NCBI RefSeq assembly: GCF_030209355.1
Contig: NZ_JARVSF010000016.1
Coordinates: 1-64,000, forward strand
Reading direction: 5' to 3'
Source: Pseudarthrobacter sp. fls2-241-R2A-127
Lineage (GTDB): Bacteria > Actinomycetota > Actinomycetes > Actinomycetales > Micrococcaceae
DNA length: 64,000 nucleotides
The notes beneath the pieces were generated by a model. It searched no databases, was not told the origin of the DNA, and was given only the letters and a program-made list of their open reading frames with translations. Shown here one piece after another: positions 7,728-15,578 of the stretch; positions within the stretch are counted from its first letter, which is position 1, and each line of letters starts with the position of its first letter. The translations under genes and the position numbers were made by a program.

Positions 7728-10700
7728 ATGCCGGTATGGTCCAGGACGTCACGTGCAAACGCAGAAAAGAAGGCAGAAGTGTCAGTTGGTCAAGGCCACC
7801 CGGAAGGCTCGGAAGAGCTTCGCAAATGGCTGTCCGGGCTTAAACCCGTCACTGGCGCGGACACGATGCTGCGCTTCACGAAGACTCCCGAAGGCTCCAT
7901 CGACCTCACATCGGCGCATCCCTCGGGCCTCGCCCAACTCATGGCAGGGCGCCGCACACGCCTGTCCACGCTGATCCGGGACCGCCAGCAGTACGTGGTC
8001 GCGGCCAGGGCATCGCGCAACATCCGGTCAAAGATTTTCGAGCTCTCCAACGACCGCGGCATCGACGCCGGATACCTGTCCGCAGGCACCGTCGTGTGGA
8101 CGTCCGCCGTCGGGGGCAAGCCCCAGCGTGTGTCCGCCCCCGTCATGCTGACCGCCATCTCCCTCACCGTCCGTCCGGGGGAGGACGACTTCGAGCTGCA
8201 GCTCACCGAGCAGGCGCACATCAACCCTGCCCTGGTGCGGCACTTGAAGAACATCCACGGGATCGTCTTTGACGTCAACGCCGTAACTCGCCTCGCCTAC
8301 AGCACCGCCCGGTTCGACCCCCAGCCCGTCCTGGACCGGCTGGCCGCGCTGATCCGGCCCATCCACGGTGCCGAAACCCAGCACAACCTGCTTGTCTCGA
8401 CCTTCGCCGATCTCTCCGGCAACCTGGACGACCCCTGGATCAACGACTCCCACCCCATCGTGTCCGCGTTGGCCACTGCGGCCGGGGGCGAGGTGGTGGA
8501 CGTCCAGGATCCGGACCCCTCGCGTTTCCCGCACCTGGACAACAGGCATCCCAAGGATGAGCTGCTGCTGCTGGACGCGGACACGGACCAGCAATATGTG
8601 ATCGATGCTGCCCGTGCCGGGGACTCCCTCGTGGTCAGCGCCCCGCCGGGTACCGGCCAGACCCAGACCGCCATCAACACCATCGGTGCCCTGGTGGACG
8701 CCGGGAAGACGGTACTGGTGGTGGGTGACCGCCGGGCCAGCTTGAATGAGGTCTCCGGCCAGCTGGAATCCTTGGGGCTGGAGTCCATCCTGTTCCAGCT
8801 CACCGGGAACGTCACTGCCCAGCAGCTGAAGGGGCAACTGGTGCGGGCGATCGTCCGCAACGAAAAGTCGCTGGAACCGCAGCTTGGCAACCTCCACACC
8901 ACGCTGACCGGGCACCGGCATGCACTCATGGACCACGTGGCGTCGCTCCACAACGTCCGCGAGCGATGGGGCTGCTCGCCCTACCAGGCCATGCAATCAC
9001 TCGCGGAGCTCACCTCAATCCACCCGGCACCTGCCACCACCGTCCGGTTGAAGCGAAGTGTCCTGGACAGCATCCGGGACCGGGAGGAGCTGGCCGGCAG
9101 GCTGCGCCGTGCCGCCGAACTGGGAAGCTTCAGCAAGGCCGCCACTACCAGCCCATGGCATGGAGCGCGGTTGCTGACCCGCAAGGAAACCGAGGAAGCC
9201 CAGGACCTGGTCCGCTCCGTTGCCAAGAGCCTCCCGGCCTTGCGCGAGCGGATGGATGCCGTTGCCGAGCACGCCGAAATCCGCCTGGGGGAGTCCTTTG
9301 CCGAATGGGGTGAGCAGCTGGAGCTGCTGGTTGCCGTCCGCGGAAGCCTGGACAAGTTCACGCCGGACATCTTTGACCGGCCCGTGACGGACCTGATTTC
9401 CGCCACGGCCCCGTCGGCGTGGCGCCGTGAACGCGGCATCGAGATGACCTCGATGCAGCGCTCCAGGCTTCGCCGGGTGGCCAAGGAATATGTCCGCCCG
9501 GGCGTGCACATCGCGGACCTGCACACCTCCCTGGTCCTGGTTCAGGAGCAACGCGCCCTCTGGGCGGGGTACGCCACCACCCAACGCCATCCCGCAGTAC
9601 CGTCCGGCCTGGCCGAAATGAACGCCATGTACCGGTCGCTGGACGGGGAGCTGGCGCAGTTGGGACAGGCACTCCGGCACACGGAAGCCGGCGGATCCCT
9701 CGCCGCTGCGCCGTACGGGCAGTTGATGGACCGGCTGGAACGCCTTGTGGCGGACACCGACACCCTCAAGACGCTGCCGGAACGTACCCTCCTGATCGAA
9801 AACATGCGTGAGCACGGCCTCGGTGAACTCCTCGCCGACCTCGCGGAGCGGGAAGTCCCGGAACGGTCCGTTGCCGCCGAACTGGAACTGGCCTGGTGGC
9901 AGTCCGCGCTGGAGGCAATGATCAGCGGCGATGACTACCTGGCCATGTCCGACGGCGACGCCCTCCGCCAGCTCGAAGCCGAGTTCCGGTTGGCGGACAA
10001 CGCCCACATCGCCAGCGGCGCCGCGCGCCTCCGCTGGGACCTGGCGGAACGCTGGCGCGGAGCCATCGCCGAACAGCCGCGCCAGGCCGGTCTGTTGCGC
10101 AGCCTGCTCAAGGACGGCCGGGTATCGCTTCCGTCCCTGACCGCCCAGGCCCCTGACCTGATCGGCACGCTGGTTCCGGTGTGGTCTGTCAGCCCCTACC
10201 TGATGACCGGGCTGCTCCCGGCGGAACAGCACTTCGACGCCGTCGTGATCCTCGATGCCGAGGCCACGTCGCTGCAGGCCGTCCTGCCGTCCATCGCCCG
10301 CGCACGCCAGGTGATTGCGTTCGGCGACCCGCGCATCGCGTCGCCCCGGACCTTTACCGTCGGTGTGGAGCGCCTCGCCGCCGGTGAGTCCGCCCATCAC
10401 CGGGTGGAGAGCGCGTTCACCGCCCTCTCTGCGGTGCTTCCGGTATGGCGGCTCAACGTGGTGTACCGGGCTGTGGACGAGGACCTCGTCCTGCAGTTGA
10501 GCAAGAATTTTTACGACGGCGGCCTGCGCCGGCTCCCGGAAGGCCAGTCGGCCACGGGCCTGGACCGGTCGCTGCTCGTGGAGTACCTGCCCGACGGTAC
10601 CGGCCTGCCCAGCGCTGACCACGAAGGCGTGGAGTCCGTAGTGGCTGAGGTCAACCGGGTGGTTGAGCTCGTATTCGAACACGCCCGGCTGCGTCCGCGT

Positions 10701-11972
10701 ACCTCGCTTGCCGTGGTCACCGCCAGCCTGCGGCACGCCGCCAGGATCGGCGAGTCCATCCGCCTTCAGCTGTCCAACCAGCCCGGGATGGCGGGGTTCT
10801 TCGGTGCCGGCCCTGAGTCCTTCAGGGTTGTGGATCTGGAACGGGCCCAAGGGTTGGTCCGCGATCACGTTATTTTCTCGCCAGGCTTCGGACGCACCCC
10901 GCACGGCCGGGCGCTCCACAACTTCGGTCCGCTCTCCGCGGAAGGTGGCCGGGAGAAGTTCGCCCTGGCCATGACGCGGGCGCGCCGGTCCATGCACGTG
11001 CTCACCTGCTTCCGGCCTGAGGACCTGGACCACACCAGGCTCACTCACGGGGCGGTGGACCTGTACACGCTGCTGAACCGCGAAATTTCCGGTAACACCG
11101 ACCTGGGCACACCGGCGTCCCGGGCCGCCGCCAGCGAACAGGCGCTCGGTGCGGACCCCCTGGTCGCCGACCTGGGCGACCGGTTACGCGCCCGCGGTGC
11201 CCGGGTTTGGCACCAGTACGACGGCGCCATCGACGTGGTGGCCGCGGCTGACCCGCTGAACACCATGGGCAAGGACGAAGCCGACCTGCCACGCCCCGTG
11301 GCCATCGAGTCAGACGGCACCGGGCAGTACCGCACCATGAGCGTGCGGGAACGCAGCAGGCTGCGTCCGCAATTGCTGGAACGCCTGGGATGGCGTTATA
11401 TGCCGTTGTGGACCATCGAGGTGTTCACCGACCCGTCGTCCTGTGCCGACCGTATTGCCGGGTACCTCGGCCTCGAGAACCTGGTGCTGCCGGGCAGGGC
11501 CGCCAACTCGGCCGGATTCCTTGACGACGACGTTGACCAGGCGCTCAATGGTATCGATGCAGCTCCGGTCAGCGGGATTTCTTACCTGCCCGGGAACGGC
11601 ATTGGCGGGAACCGGTACGACGCCGGTGACCCCGCCGAGGGCGTCCGCCCAAGCCAGGGCCGGCGTTCCGTTGGCCTGGATACCAACGAGGCTGACGGCG
11701 TGGACGTGGAAGACAGTGTTGCCAAGGAGGAGGGGCCCGTGGAAGATCGGGCCGGGGAAGACATGAGCGAGAACAAGAAGTCCGAAACGGCAGCTGACGA
11801 AGCGAGTCCGGCAGGTATTCCGCAGCCAGCTCCGGCGGCGGCGCGGGCAACCGCGGGCACCGAAGGTATCCTGCCCAGCAAGGCCGCGGAAGATGACGCC
11901 CGCAGCTGGGGTGACCGTGAGGACGACCACGACGCGTGGTTGAAGGAACAGAAACCGCCGCACTGGGGCTGA
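7728..11972 (+). CDS. Large SF1 helicase-like protein with degenerate Walker motifs and nuclease-fold-like C-terminus
   Basis: A 1,414-residue protein related to AAA_11/AAA_12 superfamily I helicases. The P-loop APPGTGQTQTAINT (about 305-318) has Gln311 where the catalytic Lys is expected. The Walker B region reads VVILDAEATS (D843, E845) instead of the usual DEAS or DEAT, and GDPRIASP replaces the usual GDPKQLPP. Near 1,194 there is a Vsr/REase-like segment (PVAIESDGTGQY, then RLRPQLLERLGWRYMPLWTI). A charged, disordered-looking tail runs from about 1,290 to the end. The protein reads through without frameshift and its composition matches its neighbours. Function is unknown; a nucleic-acid-binding or regulatory role without strong ATPase activity is one reading. 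Confidence 0.75.
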   Translation: MPVWSRTSRANAEKKAEVSVGQGHPEGSEELRKWLSGLKPVTGADTMLRFTKTPEGSIDLTSAHPSGLAQLMAGRRTRLSTLIRDRQQYVVAARASRNIRSKIFELSNDRGIDAGYLSAGTVVWTSAVGGKPQRVSAPVMLTAISLTVRPGEDDFELQLTEQAHINPALVRHLKNIHGIVFDVNAVTRLAYSTARFDPQPVLDRLAALIRPIHGAETQHNLLVSTFADLSGNLDDPWINDSHPIVSALATAAGGEVVDVQDPDPSRFPHLDNRHPKDELLLLDADTDQQYVIDAARAGDSLVVSAPPGTGQTQTAINTIGALVDAGKTVLVVGDRRASLNEVSGQLESLGLESILFQLTGNVTAQQLKGQLVRAIVRNEKSLEPQLGNLHTTLTGHRHALMDHVASLHNVRERWGCSPYQAMQSLAELTSIHPAPATTVRLKRSVLDSIRDREELAGRLRRAAELGSFSKAATTSPWHGARLLTRKETEEAQDLVRSVAKSLPALRERMDAVAEHAEIRLGESFAEWGEQLELLVAVRGSLDKFTPDIFDRPVTDLISATAPSAWRRERGIEMTSMQRSRLRRVAKEYVRPGVHIADLHTSLVLVQEQRALWAGYATTQRHPAVPSGLAEMNAMYRSLDGELAQLGQALRHTEAGGSLAAAPYGQLMDRLERLVADTDTLKTLPERTLLIENMREHGLGELLADLAEREVPERSVAAELELAWWQSALEAMISGDDYLAMSDGDALRQLEAEFRLADNAHIASGAARLRWDLAERWRGAIAEQPRQAGLLRSLLKDGRVSLPSLTAQAPDLIGTLVPVWSVSPYLMTGLLPAEQHFDAVVILDAEATSLQAVLPSIARARQVIAFGDPRIASPRTFTVGVERLAAGESAHHRVESAFTALSAVLPVWRLNVVYRAVDEDLVLQLSKNFYDGGLRRLPEGQSATGLDRSLLVEYLPDGTGLPSADHEGVESVVAEVNRVVELVFEHARLRPRTSLAVVTASLRHAARIGESIRLQLSNQPGMAGFFGAGPESFRVVDLERAQGLVRDHVIFSPGFGRTPHGRALHNFGPLSAEGGREKFALAMTRARRSMHVLTCFRPEDLDHTRLTHGAVDLYTLLNREISGNTDLGTPASRAAASEQALGADPLVADLGDRLRARGARVWHQYDGAIDVVAAADPLNTMGKDEADLPRPVAIESDGTGQYRTMSVRERSRLRPQLLERLGWRYMPLWTIEVFTDPSSCADRIAGYLGLENLVLPGRAANSAGFLDDDVDQALNGIDAAPVSGISYLPGNGIGGNRYDAGDPAEGVRPSQGRRSVGLDTNEADGVDVEDSVAKEEGPVEDRAGEDMSENKKSETAADEASPAGIPQPAPAAARATAGTEGILPSKAAEDDARSWGDREDDHDAWLKEQKPPHWG

Positions 11973-11978
11973 CCGGCA

Positions 11979-12005
11979 GGATTGCCTCCGGGCCGAGGGC
12001 AATCC
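11979..12005. terminator. Hairpin between convergent genes
   Basis: GGATTGCC (11979-11986) pairs with GGCAATCC (11998-12005), and the inner bases extend the stem with one bulge. It lies between two convergent stops and could serve both strands. Confidence 0.5.
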
Positions 12006-12034
12006 CGGGGTGTCCGGGAACCCCGGCGGTGGCG

Positions 12035-12766
12035 TCACTGCGGACCGACCAGCACGAAGAAGAGCCGGCCCTGCGTTGAAGCTCCAGCCAGCCGGGATGA
12101 TTGTTCTGCGTTTGCCGCTACCACGATCAACCCGTCGGTCTCTGCCGTCCCAAGCCACTGTCCGCTCTGGCCACCCTTGTTCGAGGTCCACAGTACTGGG
12201 ACAGCAGCTGCCAGCACCTCGGAAGGACCCTGCTGGTCGAACCCGTTGGCCGAGGTGAGCACGACGTTGACCAACTGGCCGGGTGAGACCAGCTGGATGG
12301 ATGACGGGTCCGCCATCCGCAGCGGAACCGCGGCCGAGCCCGGAGGTGTCCCTGTGAGGAGGCCCGGGCCCAGGAGCTGTGCGTCCGTAATGAGCTGGCC
12401 TCCTCGCACCGGTGCCGCGAGTTGTTTGCCGGCGGCCGCTGCGGTGTCTTGGAGGAAGCCTTCTGCCACCATTCCGGGCGGCACCTGGACGCTGGCCAGG
12501 TCTGACGCCGTTAGGGCGGTACCGGCCGGCAGATCCCGTGCGGCAGCCAGGGCGGTCACGGTGGAGAGCGGGGCGGGTGTCAGTTGATTGACCGTGATGG
12601 CCGCAGCTGCGCACAGCAGCAGGGCGGCGGCCAGGCGGCGGTTGCGGCCCAACCAAAGGGCCAGCCGTACCGGGATACGTTGGTTCGCCCTGGGGGGACG
12701 GGCGGCGTTGCGGGTGCTCGTGGGACTTCGGAGGCTGTCGCGGCCGCGGCGGGGATATGCAGGCAT
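12035..12766 (-). CDS. SAF-domain CpaB/RcpC-like membrane-anchored protein
   Basis: A 243-residue protein with a basic N-terminus, one transmembrane segment (about 45-60, LAAALLLCAAAAITVNQL) and an extracytoplasmic SAF domain starting at AARDLPAGTALTASDL (about 75-90), followed by VRGGQLITDAQL. SAF proteins of the CpaB/RcpC type take part in Flp/Tad pilus assembly, but no other pilus gene is present here, so the role is uncertain. ATG 12766 is supported by a leaderless -10 six bases upstream. Confidence 0.75.
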   Translation of the reverse strand: MPAYPRRGRDSLRSPTSTRNAARPPRANQRIPVRLALWLGRNRRLAAALLLCAAAAITVNQLTPAPLSTVTALAAARDLPAGTALTASDLASVQVPPGMVAEGFLQDTAAAAGKQLAAPVRGGQLITDAQLLGPGLLTGTPPGSAAVPLRMADPSSIQLVSPGQLVNVVLTSANGFDQQGPSEVLAAAVPVLWTSNKGGQSGQWLGTAETDGLIVVAANAEQSSRLAGASTQGRLFFVLVGPQ

Positions 12767-12772
12767 ACGGCC

Positions 12773-12778
12773 ACGCTA
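12773..12778 (-). promoter_or_regulatory. -10 element (TAGCGT) of the CpaB-like gene, leaderless
   Basis: On the minus strand, TAGCGT plus six bases precedes the ATG whose first base is 12766. Confidence 0.55.
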
Positions 12779-12825
12779 TTGGTGGCCAAAGCGCCGGGAC
12801 AGTGGGGGCGGCGGCTATGTGGACA

Positions 12826-12859
12826 ACGACGGCCGGCACCACAAGGCGCCGGCCGTCGT
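12826..12859 (-). terminator. Hairpin after fmdB
   Basis: A 12-bp perfect stem (12826-12837 with 12848-12859) lies about 20 nt beyond the fmdB stop on the minus strand, with a ten-base loop and no U-tract. Confidence 0.5.
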
Positions 12860-12877
12860 CGTTATCAGTGCTTGGGG

Positions 12878-13129
12878 CTAGTTGGCCGCAGCAGCCGGGG
12901 CGGGCGCCGCTGGTGCCGCAGCCGGAGCGGGGGACACGGAGCTGCCCTTGGAATCGCGGGAGTCGGTGCGGTAGAAACCTGAGCCCTTGAAAACCACGCC
13001 CACACTGTTGAACTTCTTGCGCAGCGTGCCCTCGCATTCGGGGCAGGATGTCAGGCTGCTGTCCGAAAACGACTGGACGATTTCGAAGGCGTGGCCGCAA
13101 TCCTTGCAGGCGTAAGCATATGTTGGCAC
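12878..13129 (-). CDS. FmdB family zinc-ribbon protein
   Basis: An 83-residue protein that begins PTYAYACKDCGHAFE and has a second pair SCPECEG, giving the C-x2-C...C-x2-C zinc ribbon of the FmdB/CxxC_CxxC_SSSS family. It then has KKFNSVGVVFKGSGFYRTDS and a low-complexity Ala/Pro tail. The GTG at 13129 follows a strong GGAGGAGC. A CIRCE-like inverted repeat and a -10 element lie in the roughly 80-nt leader and promoter region, so heat-shock control through HrcA is predicted. The biochemical function of the family is not settled. Confidence 0.88.
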   Translation of the reverse strand: MPTYAYACKDCGHAFEIVQSFSDSSLTSCPECEGTLRKKFNSVGVVFKGSGFYRTDSRDSKGSSVSPAPAAAPAAPAPAAAAN

Positions 13130-13184
13130 TGGTGCTCCTCCTCTTGGGCAAACGAGAGGTCCCGTGCTGCCATCCGGTAGTCCG

Positions 13185-13211
13185 TTAGCAGTCGCAGGGC
13201 CTGAGTGCTAA
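13185..13211 (-). promoter_or_regulatory. CIRCE-like element (candidate HrcA operator) upstream of fmdB
   Basis: The sequence reads TTAGCAGTC, nine bases, GAGTGCTAA. The CIRCE consensus is TTAGCACTC-N9-GAGTGCTAA, so 17 of the 18 arm positions match and the spacer length is exact. It overlaps the predicted transcription start of the minus-strand fmdB gene, the usual place for CIRCE. Confidence 0.72.
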
Positions 13212-13216
13212 TTCTA
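13211..13216 (-). promoter_or_regulatory. fmdB -10 element (TAGAAT)
   Basis: TAGAAT on the minus strand abuts the CIRCE-like repeat and predicts a start near 13204, inside the repeat, with a leader of about 75 nt to GTG 13129. Confidence 0.5.
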
Positions 13217-13241
13217 TCACTGCGCCCGGTGGGGACCGGGC

Positions 13242-13862
13242 TCAGTTGCCACCCGACAGGCGACGGTACCCGGACGGCAGCAAGACGCCCGGGACAGTGC
13301 GGTCGAATTCCTCGGCAGGAATCCGGCCCGCGGGAAGCAGTTCATCGTCGTAGATAACAGCGGCCAGCGGTATTTCCTTCCCGACGGCGGAGAGATGGCC
13401 CAGGAAGGTGTCGTAGTAGCCGCCACCCTGGCCGATCCTGTTGCCGGACAGGTCCACGGCAGTGGCGGGAATGATGAGCGCCGAGGCGGCGCCCGCCACC
13501 TCGCGCCCGTGCCGCCGCCCGGTGGGTTCCAGGATGGGCGCGTAGCTGCTGCGTTCGAAGCCGGTGTCCGGGGTCCAGAACACCCAGCTCAGCTCACGGC
13601 CCGGCTCGCACACGGGCAGCAGGATCTCGTGGCCGCTCCCGTGCAGCGCCTTGACCAGCGGCATAGTGGGAGGTTCTTTCCCGACACCCAGGTAGACGCA
13701 TACGGTGCCAGGCTGCCCTGCAGTGACGGATGCTGCCCATGCCTCCCCGTGGCGGGCCAGGGCCGAGCCGGCGGCTTCCAGCTCAGCCTCCGTCCGTAGG
13801 GCCCGCCGGCGCCGGTGGGCTGTCCGGATATCTTCCTTGGAGGGATTCGTCTCCTGCGGCAT
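13242..13862 (-). CDS. 5-formyltetrahydrofolate cyclo-ligase
   Basis: A 206-residue cytosolic enzyme (MTHFS/YgfA family) that uses ATP to convert 5-formyl-THF to 5,10-methenyl-THF. It shows the N-terminal Arg-rich helix (TAHRRRRALRTEAEL), the ATP-site segment around PLVKALHGSGHEILLPVCEP, and the signature GQGGGYYDTFL (about 163-173). Length is normal. ATG 13862 follows GGAAGGA. It ends about 110 nt before fmdB and may be transcribed towards it. Confidence 0.9.
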   Translation of the reverse strand: MPQETNPSKEDIRTAHRRRRALRTEAELEAAGSALARHGEAWAASVTAGQPGTVCVYLGVGKEPPTMPLVKALHGSGHEILLPVCEPGRELSWVFWTPDTGFERSSYAPILEPTGRRHGREVAGAASALIIPATAVDLSGNRIGQGGGYYDTFLGHLSAVGKEIPLAAVIYDDELLPAGRIPAEEFDRTVPGVLLPSGYRRLSGGN

Positions 13863-13954
13863 GGTGTCCTTCCTTGGTGCCCCGCGTTCAATGGCGTCAC
13901 AGGCGGATGAGGGCCCGCGGGGCCAATGGTTACTGAAATGCTTGACGCTGACGT

Positions 13955-13960
13955 TAGATT
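13955..13960 (+). promoter_or_regulatory. galU -10 element (TAGATT), leaderless
   Basis: TAGATT plus six bases precedes GTG 13967. A TTGACG at 13942 is too close to be the matching -35. Confidence 0.6.
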
Positions 13961-13966
13961 AGTCCG

Positions 13967-14872
13967 GTGACTACCAGTAACCCCAGAGTCCGCAAAGCCG
14001 TCATCCCCGCAGCGGGCCTGGGCACCAGGTTCTTGCCGGCCACCAAGGCAATGCCGAAGGAAATGCTCCCCGTGGTGGACAAACCTGCCATCCAGTATGT
14101 GGTGGAGGAAGCCGTCCATGTTGGCCTGAACGACATCCTCATGATTACGGGCCGTAACAAACGTGCACTGGAAGACCACTTCGACCGGGTGCCCTCGCTT
14201 GAATCGACGCTCGCCGACAAGGGGGACACTGAAAAGCTTGCCTCCATCCAGGCGGCCAGCAAGTTGGGCGACATCCACTATGTCCGACAAGGCGACCCCC
14301 ACGGCCTGGGCCACGCCGTACTCCGCGCCAAACAACACGTTGGCGACGAAGCCTTCGCTGTCCTGCTGGGAGATGACCTCATCGACGCCCGCGACGAACT
14401 GCTCAGCACCATGATCGATGTGCAGTCGAAGACTGGTGGCTCCGTGGTCGCCCTGATTGAAGTGGAGCCCGCACAGATCAGTGCCTATGGCTGCGCCGAT
14501 GTCCAGGAACTGGACGGCGAGGACTATGTCCGCGTCAACCGGCTCGTGGAGAAGCCATCAGCTGAGGAAGCGCCGTCCAACCTGGCGCTGATCGGCCGTT
14601 ACGTCCTGCACCCCGCCGTCTTCGATGTCCTCGAGCACACCGCACCGGGCCGCGGCGGCGAGATCCAGCTGACCGATGCCTTGCAGGAACTCGCTTCGGG
14701 AGACGGTGAGGGCTACGGGGTCTACGGCGTGGTGTTCCGCGGCCGGCGCTACGACACCGGGGACAAGCTCAGCTACCTGAAGGCCTGCGTCCAGCTGGCC
14801 GTGGACAGCGATGACCTGGGCCCCGGCCTGCGGGAATGGCTGCCCGGTTTCACTGCCGGTCTTTCCAGCTAG
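13967..14872 (+). CDS. galU: UTP--glucose-1-phosphate uridylyltransferase
   Basis: A 301-residue nucleotidyltransferase that makes UDP-glucose. The N-terminal AVIPAAGLGTRFLPATKAMP (about 8-27) is the nucleotide-binding signature, followed by KEMLPVVDKPAIQYVVEEAV, VLLGDDLID and VEKPSAEEAPSNLA. Length is normal and the motifs are intact. It heads the galU-rimJ-GlpR-like group. The GTG start is set by the leaderless -10. The product feeds UDP-galactose synthesis through galE, found 45 kb away in this window. Confidence 0.97.
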   Translation: MTTSNPRVRKAVIPAAGLGTRFLPATKAMPKEMLPVVDKPAIQYVVEEAVHVGLNDILMITGRNKRALEDHFDRVPSLESTLADKGDTEKLASIQAASKLGDIHYVRQGDPHGLGHAVLRAKQHVGDEAFAVLLGDDLIDARDELLSTMIDVQSKTGGSVVALIEVEPAQISAYGCADVQELDGEDYVRVNRLVEKPSAEEAPSNLALIGRYVLHPAVFDVLEHTAPGRGGEIQLTDALQELASGDGEGYGVYGVVFRGRRYDTGDKLSYLKACVQLAVDSDDLGPGLREWLPGFTAGLSS

Positions 14873-14876
14873 CGCC

Positions 14877-15497
14877 GTGCGTACCGGTCCCATCTGGCCG
14901 GTCACCCTCGAATGCGGTGACCTTGTCCTGCGGCCCATCCGCTACCGCGACAAAACGGAATGGACCGAGGTGCGGTCCCGGAACAGTGAGTGGCTGGCGC
15001 CCTGGGAAGCCTCCAACCCGGAACCGGGAGGCGGGCTGCCCGACTACCGGCACATGGTGCGCTCACTGAACGCGCAGGCGGCCCAGTCAACAGCGCTTCC
15101 CTTCGTCATCACCGAGCGGACGCCGGGGCTCCGGAACCCTGCGATCGTGGGGCAGTTGACGGTTTCATCGATTGTCTGGGGTTCGGCCATGATGGCCACG
15201 CTGGGGTACTGGGTGGACCAAGGCCGGGCCGGCCGGGGGATCGCGCCCACCTCCGTGGCCTTGGTGACTGACCATTGTTTCCGGACCCTTGGCCTGCACC
15301 GGATGGAAATCAACATCCGGCCGGAGAATGGGCCCAGCCTGCGCGTGGTGGAGAAGCTGGGATTCCGGGATGAGGGATACCGGCCTCGTTTCCTGCACAT
15401 CAACGGCCGGTGGGCGGACCACCGCTCGTTTGCCTTGACCTCGGAAGAAGTCCCGGAGGGACTGCTGGCCCCCTGGCTGGCGTCCCGCCGGTCATAA
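14877..15497 (+). CDS. GNAT acetyltransferase, RimJ/RimL type
   Basis: A 206-residue acetyltransferase that transfers acetyl from acetyl-CoA to a protein N-terminus or similar amine. It has the RimJ-like opening LECGDLVLRPIRYRDKTEW, the segment LGYWVDQGRAGRGIAPTSVA carrying the pyrophosphate-binding loop (about 117-136), and HRMEINIRPENGPSLRVVEK. The GTG at 14877 lies four bases after the galU stop, so the genes are probably co-translated. Position next to galU matches rimJ (Rv0995) in Mycobacterium. The substrate is unknown. Confidence 0.85.
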   Translation: MRTGPIWPVTLECGDLVLRPIRYRDKTEWTEVRSRNSEWLAPWEASNPEPGGGLPDYRHMVRSLNAQAAQSTALPFVITERTPGLRNPAIVGQLTVSSIVWGSAMMATLGYWVDQGRAGRGIAPTSVALVTDHCFRTLGLHRMEINIRPENGPSLRVVEKLGFRDEGYRPRFLHINGRWADHRSFALTSEEVPEGLLAPWLASRRS

Positions 15498-15565
15498 ATC
15501 CATCGGTTTGTGGACAGGGGTACGACACACCGGGGCTAATGCGGCCTGAGCAGGCATGATGCTCA

Positions 15566-15571
15566 TACGGT
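15566..15571 (+). promoter_or_regulatory. -10 element (TACGGT) of the GlpR-like gene, leaderless
   Basis: TACGGT plus seven bases precedes GTG 15579, which supports that start over the TTG at 15573. Confidence 0.45.
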
Positions 15572-15578
15572 TTTGAGT

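Noticed and set aside
9015..11048. A 677-codon minus-strand frame inside the helicase-like gene
   Set aside because: It mirrors the codon bias of the sense gene, has no ribosome site and shows no domain pattern.
11310..13151. A 613-codon minus-strand frame across the CpaB-like and fmdB genes
   Set aside because: It crosses two real genes in another frame, two hairpins and the end of the helicase-like gene; composition is Arg/Pro/Gly noise.
13942..13947. TTGACG as the -35 of galU
   Set aside because: The gap to TAGATT is seven bases, far from the 16-18 needed.
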